NCBI GenBank assembly: GCA_052273625.1 | Contig: DAVZHW010000006.1 | Coordinates: 1 to 64,000 of the forward strand | Source of the DNA: Fimenecus sp052273625 | GTDB taxonomy: Bacteria > Bacillota > Clostridia > Oscillospirales > Acutalibacteraceae | Direction of reading: 5' to 3' | DNA length: 64,000 nucleotides | Shown here: positions 36,058 through 43,876 of the stretch, one piece after another | Layout of the letters: each line of letters begins with the position of its first letter | Numbering within the stretch: the stretch's first letter is position 1 | Notes under the pieces: generated by a model | Databases searched by the model: none | The model's input: the letters and a program-made list of their open reading frames with translations, nothing else | Told to the model about the DNA's origin: nothing | Made by a program: the position numbers and the translations under genes

Positions 36058-36444
36058 ATGAATCAAAACACATTTTTAACATCGCTTTATAACACTGCAT
36101 TTCCTGTAAAACGCAGTGTTGCTAGAGTAAATGGTGTTCAGGAAGCCAAAGATTACAAACTTGAAAATGAAGAATCTGTCGCGTTAATAGACGCGAACGA
36201 GGATATTCTTTATATAAAAGAGTGCGATAACACAGGTCGCTACAGTCTGAAAATATATCAGTGCATAGATAAGACTGATGAATATATGTCGAAGAATACA
36301 CCTGCAAATATAAGCAGGGCGGAATTTGATGGACTTAAAAATTCTTTGGAAGAATTAAAATCGATTTTAATTGGAGGCAAGAAAAATGAACACAATGCTA
36401 AAAAACAACCAGAACTCAACTTCCCTGTTGAGCCAGTTCAATAA
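36058..36444 (+). CDS. Hypothetical late protein, 128 aa
   Basis: No domain is recognised. The N-terminal ~75 residues look beta-rich (VNGVQEAKDYKLENEESVAL), followed by a helix rich in leucine and lysine. It is the first of a string of small, tightly packed genes (36058-38210) that in gut phages often occur together between the tail and lysis modules. It overlaps the next gene. Confidence 0.65.
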   Translation: MNQNTFLTSLYNTAFPVKRSVARVNGVQEAKDYKLENEESVALIDANEDILYIKECDNTGRYSLKIYQCIDKTDEYMSKNTPANISRAEFDGLKNSLEELKSILIGGKKNEHNAKKQPELNFPVEPVQ

Positions 36445-36583
36445 ATTCTGCGATGAATTCAAGAAAAGCGGTCAAGACCCAAATGTCGTTCTTAACCAGC
36501 TTTTATCAAGCGGAAAAGTAACAAAGGAGCAACTGGAAAAAGCAAAAATGCTTGCCAAATTATTTGGTGGGCAATTTAAATAA
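36386..36583 (+). CDS. Small helical hypothetical protein, 65 aa
   Basis: The ATG at 36386 follows GGAGG; an in-frame TTG at 36371 would lie on the ribosome binding site. The protein is helical, ending LAKLFGGQFK. Such 'SSGKVTKEQLEKA' proteins are common companions of the following glycine/asparagine-rich protein. Confidence 0.65.
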   Translation: MNTMLKNNQNSTSLLSQFNKFCDEFKKSGQDPNVVLNQLLSSGKVTKEQLEKAKMLAKLFGGQFK

Positions 36584-36599
36584 ATCGGAGGTGGCAAAA

Positions 36600-37205
36600 A
36601 TGTCAGACTTAACAGCAAGCGATGTTCTCGCAATGACGCAGGGCAAAGGCAATGATTTCCTTAATGGAAACGGAATTCTTATCATTCTCTTCTTCCTAAT
36701 TTTTGGAATGGGAGGTTGGGGCAACTGGGGTGGCAATGCGGCAACTCAGGGTGCTCTCACAAGAGCGGAATTGACAGAAGGACTTAACAACCAGTCTTTA
36801 CAGAGAGAGGTTACAGACCTTTCATCTGCAATAAACGCAGGTTTTAATTCTGTCAATATGGGGATGAACTCGCAGTTTGCAAATATTCAGCAGGGATTGT
36901 GTTCAGGTTTTGGAAATCTTGCAAATCTTATGAACCAGAATACAAACTCTATAAACTCAAATCTTTGCAATCTGGGAAATCAAATGCAGCAGGGTTGTTG
37001 CGACATTAAAAACACAATTCATTCGGAAGGCGAACTTACACGTGCCCTTATTCAGCACAACACTGAACAAGACCTTCGTGATAGACTTGCCGACAAAGAC
37101 CGCGAATTGCAGACAACAGGAATTGCCGCTGCAATTCTTAACCAGACAAACAACCTTGAAAACTGGTTCAGACAGTATACAAATGGCTGTTGCCAGACAG
37201 CATAG
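36600..37205 (+). CDS. Glycine/asparagine-rich membrane-anchored phage protein, 201 aa
   Basis: Residues about 10-35 form a hydrophobic segment ending in a GGWGNWGG loop. The rest consists of repeats of 'NAGFNSVN', 'GLCSGFGNL' and 'QQGCCDIK' type with paired cysteines, then an RDRLADKDRELQ helix and a terminal NGCCQTA. This architecture is frequent in gut phages, but its function is not known to me. GGAGGTGG precedes the ATG at 36600. Confidence 0.75.
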   Translation: MSDLTASDVLAMTQGKGNDFLNGNGILIILFFLIFGMGGWGNWGGNAATQGALTRAELTEGLNNQSLQREVTDLSSAINAGFNSVNMGMNSQFANIQQGLCSGFGNLANLMNQNTNSINSNLCNLGNQMQQGCCDIKNTIHSEGELTRALIQHNTEQDLRDRLADKDRELQTTGIAAAILNQTNNLENWFRQYTNGCCQTA

Positions 37206-37217
37206 GCGGTGAAAAAT

Positions 37218-37556
37218 ATGGCTTGCAAATGTATTCATATAGCAAACACTTATGTTGTAAATGACAGCTCGACAAATGTTGTATTACAGTTTGTAAACAA
37301 TGCAACTGCAAGCGATAAAAACCGTTTCTGTTTCAAAGTTGTTACATCGTTGCCGTCCGCAAATGCCGCATATAATTTATATGCAACTGTAAACGGCAAC
37401 AGTGTTCCTGTCCTTAACAAGTACGGAAATCCAATGCTTGTAGGCGATGTAAAAAGAAACCGGTTGTATAAAGGTTGGTTTGGGGCTACTGAACCTCATA
37501 TCATAGCCTCAAATTCTCCTATTACTTACAACGCAGGATGCGGAAATGTTTTGTAA
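37218..37556 (+). CDS. Cysteine-containing late protein, 112 aa
   Basis: A partner of the preceding gene in many gut phages. It starts MACKCIHIANTYVV and forms a beta-rich domain with NGNSVPVLNKYGNP. The ATG at 37218 is favoured over GTG 37209 because GGCGGTG lies upstream. It may be a small structural or host-surface protein. Confidence 0.65.
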   Translation: MACKCIHIANTYVVNDSSTNVVLQFVNNATASDKNRFCFKVVTSLPSANAAYNLYATVNGNSVPVLNKYGNPMLVGDVKRNRLYKGWFGATEPHIIASNSPITYNAGCGNVL

Positions 37557-37746
37557 CGGTTTTTGTTTGCTTTGTATGTCGCCTTGTTATCGTGGTGAAA
37601 TCGTTTCGCCGAATAATAAGGCGTCTAGTCCTGTTGAAAAAGAAATTGTCCAGCAGGAAGAAAAAGGATTGGCGGTCAATGAAACTGTCAAGTATGAAGT
37701 AGTAAAAAATGTTTTCGGCAAGGAAAAGGTTCGGAGGGTAAAATGA
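37546..37746 (+). CDS. Small hypothetical protein, 66 aa
   Basis: It overlaps the preceding gene and touches the next. Three cysteines lie in the first 14 residues (FCNGFCLLCMSPC), perhaps a metal site, followed by a charged tail. No family is recognised. Confidence 0.55.
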   Translation: MFCNGFCLLCMSPCYRGEIVSPNNKASSPVEKEIVQQEEKGLAVNETVKYEVVKNVFGKEKVRRVK

Positions 37747-38210
37747 GTTTATCAGAATTGATAGCTGAAATTAAGAAAGACCAGAAACTTTCTAATGAAA
37801 TGCTGGTTACAATACTTACCGACGCTGTAGAAAATGAAGATGAGCCGACGTGCACTTATAAAATGATTTATAAGAAAGCCTACGGTGAACATCTGACGGA
37901 ATCTATATGCAAAGCGTGGGTAAAGTCTATGAAAGTAACCGACGGCTCTGAAAGGACTACAGGCGAAAAATGGACTTATGAGCAGACTTGTGAGCTTGGA
38001 AATAAACTCCAAAACAACTGGACTGTCATAAATAAATGGGAATGGTATGCAGCCGTAAATGCGTGGTACAGTGATTTTTACAAGACTGCAAAGGAATTTG
38101 AACTGGAAAACGAGCCTGATTTCTTTGGTATGCTTGTAATGGATTACTTTTACGATGAGGACGCAAAAAATAAAAACCCATTTAATTACTATTTTACGTT
38201 CGTAGCGTAG
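37743..38210 (+). CDS. Hypothetical late protein, 155 aa
   Basis: The protein is acidic and helical with a tryptophan-rich middle (NKWEWYAAVNAWYSDF). Similar proteins close this late cluster in other gut phages. Its function is unknown. The start overlaps the previous stop, and a strong terminator follows. Confidence 0.7.
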   Translation: MSLSELIAEIKKDQKLSNEMLVTILTDAVENEDEPTCTYKMIYKKAYGEHLTESICKAWVKSMKVTDGSERTTGEKWTYEQTCELGNKLQNNWTVINKWEWYAAVNAWYSDFYKTAKEFELENEPDFFGMLVMDYFYDEDAKNKNPFNYYFTFVA

Positions 38211-38229
38211 TTTTCTGGTATCTTTCTTG

Positions 38230-38260
38230 GCGGTCTTTAAACAAAGACCGCTTTTTTTTT
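38230..38260 (+). terminator. Terminator of the 35758-38210 cluster
   Basis: GCGGTCTTT (38230-38238) pairs with AAAGACCGC (38243-38251), followed by nine T. Confidence 0.92.
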
Positions 38261-38261
38261 G

Positions 38262-38795
38262 TTAAAAATCGCTTGTTGTAGGGAAGTAACCAATCAAAAA
38301 TGCCGTTTTTTTTGCGTCATAATCCAAACTGATGTAGCTTCGCTTATTATCTCCACAAAAAAGAGCAATGCCTTCTTTATCGGAGCTTTTCTTTACCTGT
38401 TCAAAAAAATCTTTACTCCAATTCACGGTTTTATACATTCCTGCCAATAAATTACCGTACGCAATAATCTTATCCTCAATTACTTCATTTGGGCTTACTC
38501 CAGCCACAGCCAGACAAAATTTATATCTTCCCTCATCACCTTTCATAAAAGTGAGTGCTCCATAAGAAAAAGGTATTTCTCTATAAACAAAAGGACGTAG
38601 ATACACATATATAACATCTTGACTTTCATCTTTTTTATTTTCGATTTTTTCTATCTCAAATCCTTCGTCTTTTAACTGTTTCAAAGCCTCTTCATACGGT
38701 GTTTTGTAGAAAATTCCAAGTCCACTTACAACTTGAATTGAAAAAACATTAACTGAGCACAACAAAATCAATAAAAACAACGACAACTTTTTCAT
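38262..38795 (-). CDS. Secreted accessory protein, 177 aa
   Basis: Residues 1-19 form a clear signal peptide (MKKLSLFLLILLCSVNVFS). The mature part is a mixed domain with two cysteines. It is leftward inside the late region, hence probably a lysogeny-expressed moron, possibly modifying the cell surface or excluding other phages. No family is recognised. Confidence 0.7.
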   Translation of the reverse strand: MKKLSLFLLILLCSVNVFSIQVVSGLGIFYKTPYEEALKQLKDEGFEIEKIENKKDESQDVIYVYLRPFVYREIPFSYGALTFMKGDEGRYKFCLAVAGVSPNEVIEDKIIAYGNLLAGMYKTVNWSKDFFEQVKKSSDKEGIALFCGDNKRSYISLDYDAKKTAFLIGYFPTTSDF

Positions 38796-38840
38796 AAAAC
38801 AAATCTCCTTTTTTTAGTTTTATTAAGATATATTTTGATA

Positions 38841-39041
38841 CTATTCTTTTTCGTATCTTATAATATCCTTTGGCTGTAATCCCCATTTTGTGCAGATTTT
38901 ATCTACAACATCCATTCTTACGTTATTTCCCTTTAGAAAATCACGGAATGTATTGTAGCACATTCCCAATTCTTTCGCTGCCTGCTCTTGCGTCAAATTA
39001 TGCTTTGCAATCTGCTCTTTAAATAAATCTGTATTCAACAT
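38841..39041 (-). CDS. Small XRE-family repressor, 66 aa
   Basis: A single helix-turn-helix domain: LTQEQAAKELGMCYNTFRDF at residues 16-35, then KICTKWGLQPKDII. It is divergent from the lysis operon, with an 18-bp perfect palindrome between, and likely represses itself or the flanking genes. Confidence 0.85.
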   Translation of the reverse strand: MLNTDLFKEQIAKHNLTQEQAAKELGMCYNTFRDFLKGNNVRMDVVDKICTKWGLQPKDIIRYEKE

Positions 39042-39095
39042 AGTTAAAATTATCTCATTTATTCTGTTTTTTTACAATCAAAATTAACCATATAA

Positions 39096-39113
39096 CACTT
39101 TATATATAAAGTG
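39096..39113. promoter_or_regulatory. Perfect 18-bp palindrome, operator candidate
   Basis: CACTTTATATATAAAGTG lies between the divergent XRE gene and the 39133 gene. It is the natural binding site for the dimeric XRE protein. Confidence 0.65.
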
Positions 39114-39132
39114 GTTTTTACAAGGAGTTTCT

Positions 39133-39684
39133 ATGGCATTAAGCATTGTTGTTGAACGCAAGAAAAAATCGTATGACTTTAAGCTGAATCCTAACCAAGC
39201 CGATTCTTTTTCAAATAACATAAAGAACAATATGATTGATACATTCCGGCTATTTGACGGAAAAGCAGAATTATTTTCCTGTCCAGTTCAGTCTGTCGCA
39301 AATTACTGCTGGGGCGAAAATGCAAAATCAATGACAAAAACCGCAGGCGATACTATTGCCGAGGGATATTTCAAAATAAAATGTTTTGTTGAGCCTCGTG
39401 GTTACGATGGTGAAATTCACGGAATTATAGAAACAAAAGATTTGGACGGTCAGATAATCGACACTGAATCTATGCAGGATTACGGAAATTCAGAAAAAGC
39501 CGGACGATGGCTTATTCACTCAACTTACAATAAGGCGAAACAGCGGGAAGCCGAATATGCTTACAGTGCTGGCTGTCTTATGTTGAGCCGCTCAAATTTA
39601 CAGGCTTTTAACAGCATTTTGCACGCATACAACGTAAAACCCGGAGATATTATTTCCGGAGAAATCGTAGAAGAAAATGTATAA
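39133..39684 (+). CDS. Putative lysin, DUF5675 / LD-transpeptidase-like
   Basis: The C-terminal half of this 183-residue protein contains IHSTYNK and, about 15 residues later, YSAGCLML. The His...S-x-G-C pattern resembles the active site of YkuD-type LD-transpeptidases and DUF5675 phage proteins. Being first in the lysis module, before a holin-like protein and spanins, it is the best endolysin candidate. AAGGAG precedes the ATG. The enzymatic activity is inferred. Confidence 0.6.
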   Translation: MALSIVVERKKKSYDFKLNPNQADSFSNNIKNNMIDTFRLFDGKAELFSCPVQSVANYCWGENAKSMTKTAGDTIAEGYFKIKCFVEPRGYDGEIHGIIETKDLDGQIIDTESMQDYGNSEKAGRWLIHSTYNKAKQREAEYAYSAGCLMLSRSNLQAFNSILHAYNVKPGDIISGEIVEENV

Positions 39685-39704
39685 ATAATTGGAGGCAAAT
39701 AATT

Positions 39705-40124
39705 ATGATTAAATTTATAAAAGCTATGCTTTTTGTCCTTGCTTCGCTAGTAATGGCTCTCTGTCTTTGTTTTATTCCAGACAGTGCAGGAGCGGTTTCT
39801 GTATCTTACATCACAGTGCTTGGACTTTATCTAGGGCTTGATGTCGCAGGAATGATTACAAAAACTGCAAAAATGGAAAAAGGCGAGTATCAGTCGCTTA
39901 ATATTCATAAATACGCAATATCTTCTATTTGTCTTGTTGTGAATATTGGAGTTGCCATTTATATGCGAAAAGGTGCGGATGTATCAACTGCACTAACTTC
40001 CTTTATGTCCGCGGTGATGATTGTTCTAGGCTGTATTGTAGGCGGTCTTGAGGGCAACAGGATTGCAACCAGTGTCGGAAAAGAAGTTTCCGACGACTTT
40101 GATGTAGAACTGGAGAAAAAATGA
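39705..40124 (+). CDS. Putative holin, 139 aa with four hydrophobic segments
   Basis: Hydrophobic stretches lie at about residues 4-24, 27-47, 65-83 and 98-115, with a charged C-terminus (SDDFDVELEKK). Size, topology and position between lysin candidate and spanins indicate a holin or pinholin. GGAGG precedes the ATG; four bases overlap the next gene. Confidence 0.65.
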   Translation: MIKFIKAMLFVLASLVMALCLCFIPDSAGAVSVSYITVLGLYLGLDVAGMITKTAKMEKGEYQSLNIHKYAISSICLVVNIGVAIYMRKGADVSTALTSFMSAVMIVLGCIVGGLEGNRIATSVGKEVSDDFDVELEKK

Positions 40125-40393
40125 ACATAGCGTTGATTATGATAACAGTAATATTGCTAGAAACCGCAATCTGTTATTTTCTTTTTAAGAGTGTAAAAGA
40201 ATTGCGAAGAGAACTAAAAGAAGCTCAAGCAGCAATGAAAGCACAGGAGGCTATTTGTAATGAATTTTCAAAATCAGAAACAAAGGCAAAAAAAAATAAA
40301 AACAGGATTTCTAACAGTTCTGACACAGAGCGTCTTTCTAATGCTCTTAATATCTTGCGGAACAACAAAGAAAGCCGTAGTAAAACTTCCTGA
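40121..40393 (+). CDS. Inner-membrane spanin (Rz-like)
   Basis: The 90-residue protein has an N-terminal transmembrane helix (residues 2-20) followed by a charged coiled coil, the i-spanin layout. Its second half overlaps, in another frame, the lipoprotein gene starting at 40260. Together they would span the periplasm and fuse the two membranes at the last step of lysis. Confidence 0.78.
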   Translation: MNIALIMITVILLETAICYFLFKSVKELRRELKEAQAAMKAQEAICNEFSKSETKAKKNKNRISNSSDTERLSNALNILRNNKESRSKTS

Positions 40394-40616
40394 CATTGAT
40401 TTTCCGACATTTCCCATTGAATTAAAAGAAAATACAGTCATAAATTACACCGACGAAACGAAAGAAACCGTTATCATAAAAAATAAGGACAAAGAAGATG
40501 TACTTATTACAAGTTGGTTTTTCTTTGCCCTTGTAGATTATGACATAGAAGTTCAACTTGCTTATGAAAAATACAAGTATCTGAAAGAACATAGTACAGG
40601 TATCTCTTTAGAATGA
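40260..40616 (+). CDS. Outer-membrane spanin lipoprotein (Rz1-like)
   Basis: The 118-residue protein has a basic N-terminus, a hydrophobic core and the lipobox LLIS-C with the lipidated Cys33. A proline-containing stretch (KLPDIDFPTFPIEL) follows. It begins inside the i-spanin gene in a different frame with its own AGGAGG. It is longer than lambda Rz1, with a tyrosine/tryptophan-rich C-terminus. Confidence 0.78.
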   Translation: MNFQNQKQRQKKIKTGFLTVLTQSVFLMLLISCGTTKKAVVKLPDIDFPTFPIELKENTVINYTDETKETVIIKNKDKEDVLITSWFFFALVDYDIEVQLAYEKYKYLKEHSTGISLE

Positions 40617-40942
40617 AACAAGAAAATAGAACATCTGAGCACTCGAAGTTTAGACGCACAAAAAAATGGCTTTCTTTCAGAAAGCAAATGCTGGCTGAAA
40701 ACCCTTGTTGTGTATTTTGTGGCTCAAAAAGAGCCACAAGAACTGTTCACCATATTTATAACTGCAAGACAGAAGAAGAATACGAGAATTTAAGTAAAGA
40801 CAGGTTTATTGTTTTATGTTCCCAATGTCATAATTTTCTTCACTGGATTGGACGAAAAAAAAGCGATAATAAAGCGGTTTTGGATATGAAGAAAATAGCA
40901 AGAAATATTGGCTTTGGAGATGATTGGGTTATATCTTACTAA
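40613..40942 (+). CDS. HNH endonuclease-type protein, 109 aa
   Basis: CVFC (about residue 34-37), VHH (about 47-49) and CSQCHNFLH (from about 77) form the zinc-containing HNH nuclease fold. Small HNH proteins of this size often assist the terminase in DNA packaging. The start is an ATGA overlap with the o-spanin. Confidence 0.8.
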   Translation: MKQENRTSEHSKFRRTKKWLSFRKQMLAENPCCVFCGSKRATRTVHHIYNCKTEEEYENLSKDRFIVLCSQCHNFLHWIGRKKSDNKAVLDMKKIARNIGFGDDWVISY

Positions 40943-40974
40943 AAAAGTTTAACGAATGAAAAAATATCTTCTAT

Positions 40975-40980
40975 TATAAT
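40975..40980 (+). promoter_or_regulatory. -10-like TATAAT before the 41011 gene
   Basis: TATAAT sits 30 bases before the start codon, but no well-spaced -35 hexamer is seen (TTTAAC lies about 21 bases upstream). Weak promoter candidate. Confidence 0.35.
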
Positions 40981-41010
40981 GATAATAAAAAAACCGAGGT
41001 TCTTGCGAAT

Positions 41011-41370
41011 ATGACTGATTTTGACACTCTTAAAGAAATATTGACACTTTCAAAAGAATCCTCTGAGCGTGATACTCGTATAGAAACACAACTTTGCTAT
41101 ATGGAAAAAAGAATTGCTCAAATGGAAGAATTGACCGCAAAAATGAGCCAAACACTAAATGAGCAAAAACAAATACAATTTACATTAAATTCTTTAATAG
41201 AGAAAATCAATGATAACACAAAACGGATTCAAGCCCTTGAAGAAAAATCCGGAAAACTGGCGTTAAAAGCGTGGCAAAAAATTGTAAGTACGATTTTAGG
41301 AGTAGGGCTATCCTCATTTGCCGCTTATCTTGTTGTTATTGCAAAGCACGTGATAAAATCGTCAAACTAA
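41011..41370 (+). CDS. XhlA-like protein, coiled coil with C-terminal membrane helix
   Basis: Residues about 20-85 are a heptad coiled coil and residues about 90-110 a membrane segment (IVSTILGVGLSSFAAYLVVI). This topology matches haemolysin XhlA-type proteins that accompany phage holins. It is the last rightward gene and converges with the leftward arm, overlapping it by four bases. Confidence 0.65.
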   Translation: MTDFDTLKEILTLSKESSERDTRIETQLCYMEKRIAQMEELTAKMSQTLNEQKQIQFTLNSLIEKINDNTKRIQALEEKSGKLALKAWQKIVSTILGVGLSSFAAYLVVIAKHVIKSSN

Positions 41371-41876
41371 AGTTTTTCCATAATTATCTGTTTAGGCAGA
41401 ATGTTCCAACACCAGTAGCTTGAGCTAAATGGTATTTTGTTATTTTCAATTCCGTTGTTTTCAAATTTCATTCTTTTGTCAAACATTAAAAGTTGCAAAT
41501 CTTTTTCCATAAATAGTCTTTTGGGGGCACTATCATTTAGCCAACAGTTTGTCATTATAAGAGCAAACGGTTTTTCAAATGACAAAGCCCTTTCAAAGAT
41601 ACTTTTTTTGTTAGTAAAAGGCGGATTACTAACTATACAATCCCAATGCTCTTTTGGCTCCCATTTGTAAAAATCTTTTCCGTCATCTATGTGGGAGCGG
41701 ATAACTTTGTAACCCTGATTTGTGAAAATTTTGAAAAATTGGCTTTTTTCAGTATCAAAAGGAAGCCAAACAGTCCAGTTTTTAGGGATATATTTTAATA
41801 TCGGGTATACTCCATAATCAGGAGTATACCATTCGTCATTTTTCCCTTTTGGAAATAAAATACTCTTACTTGTCAT
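41367..41876 (-). CDS. Phage DNA adenine methyltransferase-like protein, 169 aa
   Basis: The catalytic motif NPPF (SNPPFTNKKS, about residue 84) of N6-adenine methyltransferases is present, preceded by the EWYTPDYGV start common to phage Dam-like proteins. No SAM-binding FxGxG motif is visible, so it belongs to the short phage type. It could protect phage DNA from restriction. It is the last gene of the leftward arm. Confidence 0.75.
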   Translation of the reverse strand: MTSKSILFPKGKNDEWYTPDYGVYPILKYIPKNWTVWLPFDTEKSQFFKIFTNQGYKVIRSHIDDGKDFYKWEPKEHWDCIVSNPPFTNKKSIFERALSFEKPFALIMTNCWLNDSAPKRLFMEKDLQLLMFDKRMKFENNGIENNKIPFSSSYWCWNILPKQIIMEKL

Positions 41877-41879
41877 TGT

Positions 41880-42215
41880 TTAGCTAACCGAATCAGAAAT
41901 TCCCAACTTATAAACTTTATAGGCAAAATCAATAATTGCCTGAGATACTGATTTTGAACAATCTTCCCATTCTTCATCTGTGATTTTATCTGAAACAACT
42001 TTTGAATAAATAACTTCAATTTTTGCCTCAAGAGGCGGAATAACATTATAAAATTTTTGACGAACTGAATATTTCAGTTTTTCTTCCGGAATATTCAACA
42101 AAAGCCATTTTTTTATAAGAGATTCTGACAGATTGTATTTTTCAGATAATTCTTTTACAGACAGAGAAGAGCCGTCATTTAGAACCTTTTGTTGGAATTT
42201 AAGAGAATAACGCAT
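41880..42215 (-). CDS. HTH-containing hypothetical protein, 111 aa
   Basis: Residues about 18-37 (SVKELSEKYNLSESLIKKWL) form a helix-turn-helix like those of transposase OrfA or phage small terminases. The remaining part is helical and unrecognised. There is no transposon context, so a regulator or DNA-binding accessory is more likely. Confidence 0.6.
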   Translation of the reverse strand: MRYSLKFQQKVLNDGSSLSVKELSEKYNLSESLIKKWLLLNIPEEKLKYSVRQKFYNVIPPLEAKIEVIYSKVVSDKITDEEWEDCSKSVSQAIIDFAYKVYKLGISDSVS

Positions 42216-42423
42216 CTTTTCGCTTCCTGTAATAATTTTCGCAACGTTCTAAAATGACAGACAATTTGTCATTTCTTATAGAGAATTTGTCTTTATAAAA
42301 CCAAGCCTTCCAACTATTTGAAACTTTATTTATACGAGCAATTTTCTGTTTTTTACAGATGATATAAAAAACATTAGAAAGTTCAATGTCGGAAACAGCT
42401 TGCAGCTCATAAATACTTTTCAT
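42199..42423 (-). CDS. Hypothetical protein, 74 aa
   Basis: A basic protein (IRNDKLSVILERCENYYRKRK). The ATG at 42423 lies only a few bases after the promoter-like element at 42427-42473, and no ribosome binding site is evident, so the mRNA may be nearly leaderless. An upstream in-frame ATG at 42459 would lie inside the element. Confidence 0.5.
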   Translation of the reverse strand: MKSIYELQAVSDIELSNVFYIICKKQKIARINKVSNSWKAWFYKDKFSIRNDKLSVILERCENYYRKRKDALFS

Positions 42424-42426
42424 TTG

Positions 42427-42473
42427 TATTAGTATAAAATATATTTTTATTATAAACAACTATTTTACTAATA
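42427..42473 (-). promoter_or_regulatory. TATTAGTA-N31-TACTAATA element, copy 1
   Basis: Inverted half-sites at 42427-42434 and 42466-42473 are exactly 39 bp start to start, as in the copies at 46460 and 57287. Within it TTGTTT and TATACT form a 17-bp-spaced leftward promoter. Probably an operator-promoter for 42423 and downstream genes. Confidence 0.7.
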
Positions 42474-42479
42474 TAGGCG

Positions 42480-42899
42480 TTAAAACCTTTTTACTTCACC
42501 GAGCTTATCAGCCCATTTCTCCCAAGGGAGATTGTAGTACCAATGGAAACGCTGTATACGTGTCCATTTTTTGTGGGTTAATCTATCCCACAGATTACCT
42601 AGCAAAGACGGAAACCCGATTACTATAAGATAGAACCAGCCTAAATAAACTGACTGTCTGTGATGTCCGAACTCGTGCAACCTGTCAGTCCTGTCCTTTC
42701 TTCCAATATTCGTTTTATAGTCGAGCAGAATATAATCTCCCAGACAAACACCTGCTCCAAAAACATTGTTTGAAAGGTAAACAGGGAACTGATTTTTTAA
42801 GCTTACAGTCGTTCTAAATTCTGATTTTCGCATAAGAATATAGCCAGCCACATTCTGCGGAAGCTGCCAAATCCACAACAAAATCTTCTTTACGTTCAT
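42480..42899 (-). CDS. Membrane-associated HExxH-like protein, 139 aa
   Basis: The motif HEFGHH at mid-protein resembles a zinc metallopeptidase site, and a hydrophobic helix (FYLIVIGFPSLL) follows. Similar proteins in phages are of unknown function. The ATG at 42899 (MNVKKILLW) is preferred; an in-frame start at 42944 overlaps the upstream gene. Confidence 0.55.
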   Translation of the reverse strand: MNVKKILLWIWQLPQNVAGYILMRKSEFRTTVSLKNQFPVYLSNNVFGAGVCLGDYILLDYKTNIGRKDRTDRLHEFGHHRQSVYLGWFYLIVIGFPSLLGNLWDRLTHKKWTRIQRFHWYYNLPWEKWADKLGEVKRF

Positions 42900-42915
42900 A
42901 TAATCCGCCTTTTTT

Positions 42916-43179
42916 TTATTCTTCTGAAAGATAAGCGATTTCAAATTCTATATATTGTTTCGCTTTCAAAAGGTCTGTTAAACCGCTGCCTTTTCTTCCA
43001 GAGCGAGAGATGTATTTAACAACATTTCCAAGATTGAAATTTAAATCCCAATCCCTGATTACGTCTTTCGGCTCATATTTTCTGTCTTTGCAGTAATGAG
43101 CTGGATTTGAAACTTCGTTAAAATCGTTTCCTGATTTTTTGCTCGTAGAATTTTCGTCTGCCAATTGTTTGTCATTCAT
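42916..43179 (-). CDS. DUF3310 protein, 87 aa
   Basis: NPAHYCKD, then VIRDWDLNFNLGNVVKYISRSGRKG and KAKQYIEFEI are the conserved segments of DUF3310, a phage family often annotated as nucleotide kinase-like (T7 gp1.7-related). The N-terminal 25 residues are an unstructured tail. Confidence 0.8.
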   Translation of the reverse strand: MNDKQLADENSTSKKSGNDFNEVSNPAHYCKDRKYEPKDVIRDWDLNFNLGNVVKYISRSGRKGSGLTDLLKAKQYIEFEIAYLSEE

Positions 43180-43184
43180 TTTCT

Positions 43185-43778
43185 TTACTCCTTTCTTTTA
43201 TCAGATTTTTTTAATATATATTTTTGCATATCGATAACTCTCAAGGTTGGTTCACCTGTATAGTTCATATCCCAAATAAACCAGCCGGAAACAATCATTC
43301 CACATTCAACCTTTTCATCATCTCGTAAAGGCTTATCAAAAGCTATCTGACGGTCAAACATATAAACATATTTTAGATGTTCCCACAAACCTGTAATATT
43401 TCTGGAATGACTTCCAAAATAATTAGCCTTGCCGATTGAACATACTAAATCTGCTTCTGTCTTTGCCTTTTCTACAAATTTATTAAACAACTTAAACGGA
43501 GGATTCATTACGATACATTCGTGCTTTTGAAACTTGCTTTGGAAGTAATCATCGCCATACATTATATCATTCTTAAAACATATAAAACCGTGTTTTTCAA
43601 GGACATCTGTAATTGCGTATTTTCCACAGCAACAATCCCATATTGTTTTTACACCGTCTAAAACACCAGTCTTTACAAGTTCTTCCGTCATACAGTGCGG
43701 AGTTTCGTAAAAATCGTGTGCTGGTCTTAATTCCTCCAATTTTCTATTAGCATAAGCTTTACCCATTTTATTCCTCAT
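43185..43778 (-). CDS. DNA methyltransferase, NPPF type, 197 aa
   Basis: The protein has WDCCCGKYAITDVL (a SAM-binding-like loop) and CIVMNPPFK, the catalytic N-P-P-F of adenine methyltransferases. The ATG at 43778 (MRNKMGKAY) overlaps the stop of a small upstream frame as ATGA. An in-frame GTG at 43844 would add 22 unconserved-looking residues. It likely modifies phage DNA. Confidence 0.75.
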   Translation of the reverse strand: MRNKMGKAYANRKLEELRPAHDFYETPHCMTEELVKTGVLDGVKTIWDCCCGKYAITDVLEKHGFICFKNDIMYGDDYFQSKFQKHECIVMNPPFKLFNKFVEKAKTEADLVCSIGKANYFGSHSRNITGLWEHLKYVYMFDRQIAFDKPLRDDEKVECGMIVSGWFIWDMNYTGEPTLRVIDMQKYILKKSDKRKE

Positions 43779-43876
43779 ATATTGTTTATTCCTATCAAGC
43801 CACCATAAGGAATCGACACTATAGAGTTCAAATCCCAGTGCCACACTGTTGAATTAACAAAAGAAAAACAATCCAT
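43775..43876 (-). CDS. 33-codon upstream frame before the methyltransferase
   Basis: Starts at an ATG with GGAGG at good spacing and ends in the ATGA that starts the methyltransferase. The peptide is not recognised. It may couple or regulate methyltransferase translation. Confidence 0.45.
   Translation of the reverse strand: MDCFSFVNSTVWHWDLNSIVSIPYGGLIGINNI

Noticed and set aside
41880..42215. Insertion-sequence OrfA transposase
   Set aside because: Only the HTH part is similar; there is no partner transposase and no terminal inverted repeats.
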